From JTS-RE37 sp041743975 (GTDB taxonomy: Bacteria > Bacteroidota > Bacteroidia > Flavobacteriales > Flavobacteriaceae): a stretch of 43,855 nucleotides of DNA. Made by a program: the position numbers and the translations under genes. The stretch covers positions 1-43,855 of the forward strand of contig JBGTLT010000116.1 of the NCBI GenBank assembly GCA_041743975.1. The letters are read 5' to 3'. Of the stretch, positions 1 to 7,605 are shown piece after piece; positions within the stretch are counted from its first letter, which is position 1, and each line of letters begins with the position of its first letter. The notes under the pieces were generated by a model. It had not been told where the DNA came from and searched no databases. It saw only the letters and a list, made by a program, of their open reading frames with translations.

Positions 1-667
1 GTATATTGGCAACATCGCACCAGTTCAGGGCCTTTCTTAAACTGGTTTCCACCTGGACCCCGAGGGATTCAATATATTTAGGGATCAATGTTTTGGGGCC
101 GCAAACTTTTACTTTGGCACCCTGCAGCCGTAGTGCAAAGATATTGGACAGCGCTACCCGGGAATGTAATATGTCCCCTATGATCACCACGTTTTTACCG
201 GAGACACTTCCCAGTTTTTCGCGAATGGAATACGAATCGAGCAGCGCCTGGGTCGGATGTTCATGAGCCCCGTCACCCGCATTGATAATAGCTGCCCGGA
301 CATGCCTGGATAAGAAGATACCTGCTCCGGGATTCGGATGCCGCATCACTACCATATCCACTTTCATAGACAGGATATTATTTACGGTATCAATAAGCGT
401 CTCCCCTTTTTTAACCGAGGATTGTGCCGCTGAAAAATTCAGAACATCAGCAGAAAGTCTCTTCTCCGCCAGTTCAAAGGAGAGTTTGGTACGGGTACTG
501 TTTTCAAAAAATATATTGGCTATCGTAATATCCCGGAGGGAGGGGACCTTCTTTATAGACCTGTTGATGACCTCCTTAAAATGATCCGCGGTTTTAAAAA
601 TGAGCTCTATATCCTGATGGTTCAGATACTTTATTCCCAATAGGTGGTGTACACTCAATTCGCTCAT
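1..667 (-). CDS. pyrB: aspartate carbamoyltranscarbamylase catalytic subunit (partial, 3' end outside window)
   Basis: PyrB condenses carbamoyl phosphate with aspartate, the first committed step of pyrimidine synthesis, in the cytoplasm. Translating the minus strand from the ATG at 667 gives MSELSVHHLLGIKYL, then the carbamoyl-phosphate loop FFENSTRTKLSFE (about residues 49-61) and the HPTQALLDSYSIRE segment, both typical of the family. About 222 of roughly 305 expected residues are present; the C-terminal part lies beyond the left edge. It follows pyrR on the same strand after a 105-nt gap, which suggests a pyrR-pyrB operon. No terminator is visible in the gap. Identification is secure from the conserved motifs. 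Confidence 0.95.
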   Translation of the reverse strand, partial: MSELSVHHLLGIKYLNHQDIELIFKTADHFKEVINRSIKKVPSLRDITIANIFFENSTRTKLSFELAEKRLSADVLNFSAAQSSVKKGETLIDTVNNILSMKVDMVVMRHPNPGAGIFLSRHVRAAIINAGDGAHEHPTQALLDSYSIREKLGSVSGKNVVIIGDILHSRVALSNIFALRLQGAKVKVCGPKTLIPKYIESLGVQVETSLRKALNWCDVANI

Positions 668-772
668 TAGGGTCTCTGATAATTTATTTTATGTAGTGTT
701 GAATCACCATTCCATCTCTTCTTTCCGATCGTTCTGCATCCCGCCCAACCATCGCTGTAAAGTTTCCGGACA

Positions 773-1315
773 TTATTGGCCGTTCACCAGGTAGATCACA
801 TCCTTCCCGTCATTTTCCTGCCATAATACTTTCACCTTTTCTTCATTGATGGTATCAACCTGCCTGCCCCTGTAATTGGGTTGAATGGGAAGGTGCCTGC
901 TAAAACGGCGATCTATGAGGGTTAGCAATTCAATTTCCCTGGGCCGCCCAAAAGATTGTATGGCCGTAAGTGCCGCCCGGATGCTCCTTCCGGTATACAG
1001 CACATCATCGATCAGCACTACGTTTTTCCCTTCAATCAAAAAATCTATCTGCGTACTGCTTGCTTCAAGGGTTTTATCACCCCTGCGAAAATCATCCCGG
1101 TAAAAGGTGATGTCCAAAAACCCCAATTCAATATGCTTCACACCATATTCCTTCAAGAGGAGGTCCTTCAGCCGAATGGCAAGAAATGTGCCCCTCGGTT
1201 GTAAACCAATCAGTGCGGTATTGGAAAAATCCAGGTGGTTTTCTAAAAGTTGGCAAGCCAGTCGATGCAGTATGATGTGTATTTCTTTGGAGGAAAGCAG
1301 TACTTTTTGACTCAT
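773..1315 (-). CDS. pyrR: bifunctional pyr operon regulator / uracil phosphoribosyltransferase PyrR
   Basis: PyrR of 180 residues, the normal family length. The phosphoribosyltransferase PRPP loop VVLIDDVLYTGRSIRAAL (about residues 99-116) is intact, as is the SSTQIDFLIEGKNV stretch before it. In Firmicutes PyrR binds pyr mRNA in response to UMP/PRPP and also converts uracil to UMP. Here it is first in a likely pyrR-pyrB operon. Whether it regulates RNA or acts mainly as an enzyme in Bacteroidota is not shown by the sequence. I saw no classical attenuator (anti-terminator plus terminator) between pyrR and pyrB. A palindrome lies directly before the ATG. Confidence 0.95.
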   Translation of the reverse strand: MSQKVLLSSKEIHIILHRLACQLLENHLDFSNTALIGLQPRGTFLAIRLKDLLLKEYGVKHIELGFLDITFYRDDFRRGDKTLEASSTQIDFLIEGKNVVLIDDVLYTGRSIRAALTAIQSFGRPREIELLTLIDRRFSRHLPIQPNYRGRQVDTINEEKVKVLWQENDGKDVIYLVNGQ

Positions 1316-1316
1316 G

Positions 1317-1328
1317 GGTTACGTAACC
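1317..1328. promoter_or_regulatory. perfect 12-bp palindrome GGTTACGTAACC before pyrR
   Basis: The sequence GGTTACGTAACC is identical to its reverse complement. It sits one base upstream of the pyrR start codon, between that codon and a possible -7 box at 1344-1351. It could be a dimeric operator or a small RNA hairpin masking the start. Its function is inferred from position only. Confidence 0.4.
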
Positions 1329-1343
1329 ATCGCTATTATGACG

Positions 1344-1370
1344 CTAAAATAAGGATTTCTTATCAAACAA
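1344..1370 (-). promoter_or_regulatory. possible pyrR promoter (imperfect Bacteroidota type)
   Basis: On the minus strand a TTG (1370-1368) is followed after 16 nt by TATTTTAG (1351-1344), which differs from TAnnTTTG at one position. Spacing is one base short of the usual 17-23. It would give a leader of about 20 nt containing the palindrome. Confidence 0.3.
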
Positions 1371-1613
1371 GGGATCAATGTAAAAAATTGTGGTGGTTGC
1401 AGAAAGGGATTATCCAGATAGCTGGAAGGGATGTTATTATAAACTTATTCATTCCCTGTATTTCACACAGGGAGGACAATGTCACTGGATCATAATGCCG
1501 TATTCCGGATGCTTTAACAAAGAATTAACCAAAAGGCATTAAACCTTGGCCCTGTTTTCCAATCAAAGGTCTTTATAAGAAGAAAACAGAACCTGCAATA
1601 CCTATAAACATAC

Positions 1614-4118
1614 ATGAAAATTCTTACTCCCCTAGTTTTGATACTGCTTTGCCTTTCCAATACAGCCCACGCACAGAATGCGAACCGGCCGGGTGCCCAG
1701 GGCCCCGAGACCACAAAAACAATCACACTAACCGGTACGGTGCTGGACAAGGAGACCAATCAGCCCCTGGAATATGCCACCCTTGTGGTGCAGAGTGTAC
1801 CAAATCCGGATCAGGTTACCGGGGGTATCACCAACATCGAGGGCAAATTCAGTGTGGAGACATCCCCCGGCAGGTACAACCTTAGAGTGGAGTACATTTC
1901 CTATAAGACCTTTAACCTGCCTGAACAGGAACTAACAGGCTCCACTGACCTTGGAGTTATTTTTCTGGAAGTTGATGTTGCGCAATTGGAAGGGGTTGAA
2001 GTGGTAGGCGAAAAAACTACCGTGGAGGTCCGTCTGGATAAAAAGATCTATAACATTGGCAAGGACCTCACCACCAGCGGCGCCAATATCAGCGATGCCC
2101 TGAATAATATCCCTTCCGTAACAGTGGATGTGGAAGGTGCCATCAGTTTGAGGGGAAATGACAATGTGAGGATCCTGATCAACGGTAAGCCTTCAGCCAT
2201 GGCCGGATTCGGTTCTACGGATGCGCTCAGGCAATTGCCGGCAGACGCCATTGAAAGGGTGGAAGTGATTACCAGCCCCTCTGCCAGATACGATGCCGAA
2301 GGAACAGCAGGTATCCTGAATATCGTCCTGAAAAAGGAAAAAACGCTGGGATTCAATGGTACCGTGACTACCAGTATCGGCTACCCTATAACCAGCCAGG
2401 TGACATCCAACCTTAATCTGCGTACCGATAAATTCAATATTTTCAATACGCTGGGTTATTTTTACCGGGAACCTCCCGGGAATGCTTTTTTCGACAACCG
2501 GTACACCAGCGGAGAATTTAGCCGAATCATCGAGGACCGGGATATCTTAAGGCAGGATAAGGGTTATAATATCAACCTGGGGATGGAGTACTTCTTAACG
2601 GAAAAATCGTCTATAACCGGGAGTGTCTTTACAAGGATTTCAGATGAAGAGGACAATACAGAGAACAGCGCCCAGCGCTTTATTGGCCCCAGCCTGGATA
2701 GCCGCACTCTCAGGAGTGAAGGTGAGAACGAAGATGACAGCAGTTACCAGGTTTCCCTGAATTACACGAACAACTTTAATGAAACAGGCCATAATCTGTC
2801 GGCGGATTTTCAATATTCCTATGACAAAGAGGATGTATTGACAACGATTAACGAGAACAATATTTTTCCCGACGATGATCTGCTGGCCAGGGAAAATATC
2901 ATAGAAGACGAGATACAGAACGAGTTTTTAATACAGGCAGATTATGTACTGCCTATAGGGGAATCGCAGTTTGAAGCTGGTTACCGTGGGAATTTTGAAG
3001 AAAGTATCAATGATTACCGCCTGGATACCCTCAACCAGAATACCGGGCAATTTGAGATCAACCGGGATCTGACCAATCAGTTTACCTATGCGGAGAACGT
3101 CAATGCACTTTATTCCCAATATGGTGATAAATTTGGTAAATTTTCCGTTTTGCTGGGACTGAGGCTGGAAAATACCCAGTTAAAAGGATTGGTTGAGTCC
3201 GATTTTGATTCCAATGCCCTCCAGGAACTCCTCGGATCCGAAGTGGATCTGGACTTCAACAAGAATTACCTGGGGCTCTTCCCTACGGTCAACCTGATCC
3301 TGGAATTGGATGAGCAGGAAAATTTCAGCATTGGTTACAACAGGAGGATCAACAGGCCCAGGGGATTTTTTATCAACCCCTTCCCTTCAAGATCGAGCCG
3401 GACCAATATATTTCAGGGAAATCCGAATTTGAATCCGGCATTTGCCAATGCCTTTGATCTCGGCTATTTGAAACGATGGGAAAAGCTCACCCTTACCTCC
3501 TCCGTGTATTACCAGCGGGAGACCAATTCCTTTGAAGTCGTACAAGAAGAAACCGGGGAGCTCACCTCGGATGGTATCCGAATCATCCGATCGATCCCCA
3601 TCAACCTGTCCACCAACGAAAGGGTAGGTGCTGAAGCCGGAATTTTATACAACCCCACAAAGTGGTTGCGCCTGAACAGCAGCTTCAATTTCTTCCAGTT
3701 CAAATCCGTCGGGGCTTTTAACGATATAGATTATGGAACCACCAACAACAGCTGGTTTACCCGGTTCAGCTCCAAGGTAACACTTCCCGGTAAGATCGAC
3801 TGGCAAACCAACGCATTTTACAGGGGGCCGAGTCAAACGGCACAATCTGAAAACAAAGGGATCTTTTCATTGGACCTGGCATTTGCAAAGGATGTAATGG
3901 GTGATAAGGGAACCATTTCCTTCAATGTAAGCGACCTGCTGAATACCCGTAAGCGTCAGACTCTTACCCAGACGCCTTTCTTTACGTCCGATAATGAATT
4001 TCAATGGAGGGAACGGCAGCTAACCCTGACCTTTGTTTACAGGATAAACGAGTCCAAGGATAAGAGCAAAAGAGATCGACAAAACGGGGAAGATGAAGAT
4101 GGGGAGTATAACCCTTAG
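1614..4118 (+). CDS. TonB-dependent receptor-like outer membrane protein (CarboxypepD_reg + plug + OMP barrel)
   Basis: An 834-residue outer membrane protein. Residues 1-21 form a signal peptide (cleavage near AHA/QN). Residues about 37-120 are a carboxypeptidase-regulatory-like beta-sandwich (TGTVLDKETNQPLEYATLVV). About 130-245 is a plug-like domain (DALNNIPSVTVDVEG, SLRGNDNVRILINGKP, AIERVEVITSPSARYDAEG). The rest is a long beta-barrel rich in alternating aromatic strands, like the outer-membrane beta-barrel family 3. No SusD partner is adjacent, so it is probably not a polysaccharide-utilisation SusC. The C terminus carries a charged tail (KSKRDRQNGEDEDGEYNP) after the last strand, so the protein does not end on the usual aromatic residue. 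The ligand cannot be told from sequence. It stands alone as a transcription unit, ending at a strong bidirectional terminator shared with rpsA. Confidence 0.9.
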   Translation: MKILTPLVLILLCLSNTAHAQNANRPGAQGPETTKTITLTGTVLDKETNQPLEYATLVVQSVPNPDQVTGGITNIEGKFSVETSPGRYNLRVEYISYKTFNLPEQELTGSTDLGVIFLEVDVAQLEGVEVVGEKTTVEVRLDKKIYNIGKDLTTSGANISDALNNIPSVTVDVEGAISLRGNDNVRILINGKPSAMAGFGSTDALRQLPADAIERVEVITSPSARYDAEGTAGILNIVLKKEKTLGFNGTVTTSIGYPITSQVTSNLNLRTDKFNIFNTLGYFYREPPGNAFFDNRYTSGEFSRIIEDRDILRQDKGYNINLGMEYFLTEKSSITGSVFTRISDEEDNTENSAQRFIGPSLDSRTLRSEGENEDDSSYQVSLNYTNNFNETGHNLSADFQYSYDKEDVLTTINENNIFPDDDLLARENIIEDEIQNEFLIQADYVLPIGESQFEAGYRGNFEESINDYRLDTLNQNTGQFEINRDLTNQFTYAENVNALYSQYGDKFGKFSVLLGLRLENTQLKGLVESDFDSNALQELLGSEVDLDFNKNYLGLFPTVNLILELDEQENFSIGYNRRINRPRGFFINPFPSRSSRTNIFQGNPNLNPAFANAFDLGYLKRWEKLTLTSSVYYQRETNSFEVVQEETGELTSDGIRIIRSIPINLSTNERVGAEAGILYNPTKWLRLNSSFNFFQFKSVGAFNDIDYGTTNNSWFTRFSSKVTLPGKIDWQTNAFYRGPSQTAQSENKGIFSLDLAFAKDVMGDKGTISFNVSDLLNTRKRQTLTQTPFFTSDNEFQWRERQLTLTFVYRINESKDKSKRDRQNGEDEDGEYNP

Positions 4119-4170
4119 AAGCTGAAACCACAAATACGCTGTATTCCTGAGTATCGGAATCGGCTGCAAA

Positions 4171-4221
4171 AAAAGCCCCGCTCCGGTTTCCGAAATGTTT
4201 CGGAATCGGAACGGGGCTTTT
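4171..4221. terminator. strong bidirectional Rho-independent terminator
   Basis: A long inverted repeat lies between convergent genes. The outer arms AAAAGCCCCG (4171-4180) and CGGGGCTTTT (4212-4221) pair, and the inner arms TTCCGAAA / TTTCGGAA extend the stem. A-rich and T-rich flanks make it work on both strands, ending the receptor mRNA and the rpsA mRNA. Confidence 0.85.
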
Positions 4222-4241
4222 ACCGTGTCTGTCAGGAGAGC

Positions 4242-6092
4242 CTATTTCTTCTTATTGGCTTCCATTTTATCCTTCAGGGCCTGCAGCTGTATATTGGCAT
4301 CCCCCAGGGTTGGCTTGGATTCATCCGATGATTCCGCCGCCTTCTTGCTGGCAGCGCGTACATTGCGTTGCTCTTCCTCCCTGAATATAGCCGTATGGCT
4401 TGCGACCACCCGTTTGAATTCCTTGTTGAATTCAATGATCTTGAATTCAGCCTCTTCCCCTTTCACCAGTTTTTTGCCATCTTCTTTTTCCATGTGGCGC
4501 TGGGGTACGAAAGCAGTGATATCCTCATTGAACTCAATTACAGCACCTTTGTCTACAACCTCGCTGATGGCAGCTTTATGGGTAGTCCCAAGGGCGAATT
4601 TCTTCTCATATTTGTCCCATGGGTTCTGGGTGGTTTGCTTATGGCCAAGGCTCAATTTGCGGCCTTCCACATCCAGTTCCAGAACTTCCACTTCCAGGGT
4701 ATCCCCAACAGTTACAAATTCTGATGGATGCTTGATCTTTTTGGTCCAGGATAGATCCGAAATGTAGATTAACCCGTCTATCCCTTCTTCCAATTCCAAA
4801 AAGACACCAAAATTGGTGAAATTACGTACGATACCCTTGTGCTTGGATCCTACAGGATATTTCGTTGTAATATCCGTCCAGGGGTCCGGTGTCAATTGCT
4901 TGATACCGAGAGACATTTTTCTGTCCTCCCTGTCCAGGGTCAGTACAACCGCTTCCAGTTCGTCACCCACTTTTACAAAATCCTGGGCAGACCGCAAATG
5001 AGTGGACCATGACATTTCGGATACGTGGATGAGGCCTTCCACACCTTCGGCGACTTCAAGGAAAGCACCATAATCGGCTATAACCACAACGCGGCCCTTC
5101 ACCTTGTCACCAATCTTGATCTCATCACCCAGAGCATCCCATGGATGTTTTTCCAGTTGTTTCAATCCTAATTGGATACGGGATTTGTTATCATCAAAAT
5201 CAAGGATAACTACGTTCAATTTCTGATCGAGCTCCACTACCTCGTTCGGGTGGTTGATCCTGCTCCAGGAAAGGTCCGTAATGTGAACGAGGCCGTCAAC
5301 CCCACCCAAATCAATAAACACACCATAAGAGGTAATGTTTTTAACAACTCCTTCAAGTACCTGTCCTTTCTCGAGTTGCCCTATGATCTCCTTCTTCTGT
5401 TCTTCAATATCGGCTTCTATCAGCGCCTTATGCGATACAACCACATTCTTGAATTCATGGTTTATCTTAACCACTTTGAATTCCATATTCTTACCTACAT
5501 ACTGGTCGTAGTCCCGAATAGGCTTCACATCGATCTGTGAACCGGGCAGGAATGCCTCGATTCCGAAAACATCGACAATCATGCCTCCTTTGGTCCTGCA
5601 TTTTACAAAACCGGTGACTACTTCTTCTTTATCGTGTGCGGCGTTGACCCTGTCCCAGGCCATAATAGTCCTTGCCTTTCTGTGGGAAAGTACCAATTGG
5701 CCGCTTTTGTCTTCGCGGATGTCGATCAGTACTTCTACCTTATCGCCAATCTTAAGGCTTGGGTTATATCGGAATTCGTTCAGGGAGATTACCCCTTCCG
5801 ATTTGGCGTTGATATCAATGATAGCCTCGCGGTCCGTCAAGTGGGTGATGGTTCCCTGTACCACCTCTGAATCCGCCGTGTCAACAAAGTTTTCTGTCAC
5901 CAATTTTTCGAACTCCTCCAATTTGGATACATCTACACGCTCAATGCCCTCTTCATACTTATCCCAATCAAAATTTGCGAGAAATTCCTTTGGATCCTGT
6001 TTTGGGGACTTTTCTTTTACTTCCTGTACTTCCTGTACTTCTTGTACTTCGGCAGTTTCAACCGCCTCAGATGTTGTTTTTTCTTCAGCCAT
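4242..6092 (-). CDS. rpsA: 30S ribosomal protein S1
   Basis: A 616-residue S1 with six S1 (OB-fold) domains in order, for example GQVLEGVVKNITSYGVFIDL, GDKVKGRVVVIADYGAFLEV and GSKHKGIVRNFTNFGVFLEL; the first two and the last are more divergent, as usual for S1. S1 recruits mRNA to the 30S subunit and matters especially in bacteria such as Bacteroidota that rarely use Shine-Dalgarno pairing. The acidic N terminus contains EVQEVQEVQEV encoded by a 9-bp tandem repeat, and the C terminus is Lys-rich (MEANKKK). A good promoter lies about 120 nt upstream, leaving a leader of roughly 110 nt in which autogenous control could act (inference). Confidence 0.96.
   Translation of the reverse strand: MAEEKTTSEAVETAEVQEVQEVQEVKEKSPKQDPKEFLANFDWDKYEEGIERVDVSKLEEFEKLVTENFVDTADSEVVQGTITHLTDREAIIDINAKSEGVISLNEFRYNPSLKIGDKVEVLIDIREDKSGQLVLSHRKARTIMAWDRVNAAHDKEEVVTGFVKCRTKGGMIVDVFGIEAFLPGSQIDVKPIRDYDQYVGKNMEFKVVKINHEFKNVVVSHKALIEADIEEQKKEIIGQLEKGQVLEGVVKNITSYGVFIDLGGVDGLVHITDLSWSRINHPNEVVELDQKLNVVILDFDDNKSRIQLGLKQLEKHPWDALGDEIKIGDKVKGRVVVIADYGAFLEVAEGVEGLIHVSEMSWSTHLRSAQDFVKVGDELEAVVLTLDREDRKMSLGIKQLTPDPWTDITTKYPVGSKHKGIVRNFTNFGVFLELEEGIDGLIYISDLSWTKKIKHPSEFVTVGDTLEVEVLELDVEGRKLSLGHKQTTQNPWDKYEKKFALGTTHKAAISEVVDKGAVIEFNEDITAFVPQRHMEKEDGKKLVKGEEAEFKIIEFNKEFKRVVASHTAIFREEEQRNVRAASKKAAESSDESKPTLGDANIQLQALKDKMEANKKK
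6019..6050 (-). repeat. 9-bp tandem repeat encoding Val-Gln-Glu in rpsA
   Basis: On the plus strand the unit acttcctgt occurs at 6019-6027 and 6028-6036, then as acttcttgt at 6037-6045, followed by a partial unit. On the coding strand this gives VQE repeated three times near the N terminus of S1. Being in frame, copy-number change would alter only the length of the acidic tail. Confidence 0.85.
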
Positions 6093-6212
6093 TTTGCTGA
6101 TTTAGATTTGTATCCTGCAGGTATTTCAAGAGTTAAACGATTACTGCAGAAGCTGTTATTATTTGTTGTCTGTGATTGCCTTTTCCTCCTGAAAGATCAT
6201 AAAAAAGGTGTG

Positions 6213-6243
6213 CAAAAATACAATTAAAATATCGTTTTACCAA
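6213..6243 (-). promoter_or_regulatory. rpsA promoter, Bacteroidota consensus
   Basis: On the minus strand TTG (6243-6241), 20 nt spacer, then TATTTTTG (6220-6213), an exact TAnnTTTG match. Transcription should begin near 6206, giving a leader of about 110 nt before the ATG at 6092. Confidence 0.7.
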
Positions 6244-6304
6244 CCCCGTGAACCCAAGTTGCCCAAATATTATCATTACTGAAGATGCATGTCCATTATG
6301 CACC

Positions 6305-6337
6305 TTGTATTTTGTATCTTACGGCTTTCTAATTTTG
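6305..6337 (+). promoter_or_regulatory. promoter of the LysM gene, Bacteroidota consensus
   Basis: TTG (6305-6307), 22 nt spacer, then TAATTTTG (6330-6337), an exact TAnnTTTG match. The start codon is only 20 nt further on, so the leader is very short. Confidence 0.65.
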
Positions 6338-6356
6338 TCCATTAAAAACCTAAATT

Positions 6357-6737
6357 ATGAGTGTTAAAACAAAATACCAGCCGGTACTGACATTGGGGGA
6401 AAACCTCGGGATCAAGGACGGTGATGTAACGGAAGAAGCCGGTGTGCTTAAAATAAAGGGGGAAGCTAAGACCCAGTATGAAAAAAACCTGCTGTGGGAT
6501 AAGATCAAAGAGATCGGTGGGGAGAACCCTTCGGACCTGAAAGCTAATATTACTGTGGCTGACACATCTGTATATCACAGGCATGTAGTTAAAAAAGGGG
6601 AGTCCCTGAGCAAGATAGCCAAGCATTATTACGGGGATCCCATGAAATACAAGCAGATCTTTGCGGCTAATTCGGGCATACTTAAAGACCCTGATATGAT
6701 CCACCCGGACCAGGTCCTGGTGATACCCAATACATAA
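6357..6737 (+). CDS. LysM-domain protein, similar in layout to BON-LysM (Kbp/YgaU) proteins
   Basis: A 126-residue protein. Residues about 12-68 resemble a short BON-type domain (GVLKIKGEAKTQYEKNLLWD), and residues about 74-124 are a LysM domain (HVVKKGESLSKIAKHYYGD ending in HPDQVLVIPNT). This order matches the small potassium-binding protein Kbp/YgaU of Escherichia coli (about 149 residues), but no signal peptide is seen, so it is probably cytoplasmic as Kbp is. The ligand, potassium or peptidoglycan, is unproven. It has its own consensus promoter and terminator and so is monocistronic. Confidence 0.8.
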   Translation: MSVKTKYQPVLTLGENLGIKDGDVTEEAGVLKIKGEAKTQYEKNLLWDKIKEIGGENPSDLKANITVADTSVYHRHVVKKGESLSKIAKHYYGDPMKYKQIFAANSGILKDPDMIHPDQVLVIPNT

Positions 6738-6743
6738 AGCAAT

Positions 6744-6780
6744 AAGGCCTGCCCACCAAAAAAAGTCCGGCAGGCCTTTT
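6744..6780. terminator. bidirectional terminator between the LysM gene and cmk
   Basis: Perfect 10-bp arms AAGGCCTGCC (6744-6753) and GGCAGGCCTT (6769-6778) enclose a 15-nt loop and end in TTTT. It lies between convergent genes, and the cmk stop codon starts at 6781. Confidence 0.8.
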
Positions 6781-7473
6781 CTATTGTTGTGCGATTACCC
6801 TGAGAGAAAAATTATAGATGCGCTCAAATTGCTCTGAATGGCTCATTTCCCCATTGTCAAATTCAATCGCATCCTCAGCCTTCCTCAGCGGTGAAATTTC
6901 CCTGTGGGAATCTATGTAATCACGCTCCTGGACGTTTTTCAGCACTTCCTCGAAACTCACTTCCTCCCCTTTTTCCAGAAGTTCCTTATACCGTCGCTGA
7001 GCCCTTATTTCAGGGGAAGCCGTCATAAATATCTTTAATTCCGCATTCGGGAACACCACCGTGCCGATATCCCTTCCATCCATCACGATGCCTTTCCGGG
7101 CTCCCATTTTTTTTTGCAACTCCACCAGCTTATACCGAACCTGTTCTAAAGTGGCTATCTTACTCACATACCGGGATACTTCGAGGGTCCGGATTTCTTT
7201 TTCAACATTTACGCCATTGAGGTACATCTCTGAGAAGCCAAGCTCCTTGCTATACCTAAAACTGAGTTCGATCCCGGGCAGCAAATTTATCAATGCAGGG
7301 AAGTTTTCCGCATCCCCTCCAATAAATTTATTCCGCAAGGCAAACAAGGTCACCGCCCGGTACATGGCACCGGTATCCACATAAATATAGTGAAGCGCTT
7401 TTGCCAGTTGTTTGGCTAATGTGCTTTTCCCTGTTGATGAGTACCCATCAATGGCTATGGTGATTTTTTCCAT
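6781..7473 (-). CDS. cmk: (d)CMP kinase
   Basis: Cytidylate kinase of 230 residues, phosphorylating CMP and dCMP in nucleotide salvage. The P-loop reads IAIDGYSSTGKSTLAKQLA (residues 5-23), followed by YVDTGAMYRAVTLFAL and the GIVMDGRDIGTVVFPNAELK segment typical of the family. HREISPLRKAEDAIEFDN near the C terminus is the usual lid/nucleotide region. It lies 132 bp downstream of lon on the same strand. The two could be cotranscribed, but no direct sign is visible. Confidence 0.95.
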   Translation of the reverse strand: MEKITIAIDGYSSTGKSTLAKQLAKALHYIYVDTGAMYRAVTLFALRNKFIGGDAENFPALINLLPGIELSFRYSKELGFSEMYLNGVNVEKEIRTLEVSRYVSKIATLEQVRYKLVELQKKMGARKGIVMDGRDIGTVVFPNAELKIFMTASPEIRAQRRYKELLEKGEEVSFEEVLKNVQERDYIDSHREISPLRKAEDAIEFDNGEMSHSEQFERIYNFSLRVIAQQ

Positions 7474-7605
7474 TGGCCAAAAATAGGCAAAAAGATGGAT
7501 AGGGCTCCATGGGCCTGCAATTTTGAGGACAGCCCAGACAGTATGCCCTTAGGCGTGGCCCGGTAACAGAAATAGCCGCACCCGGTTCTGCACAACCCTT
7601 TTGAA

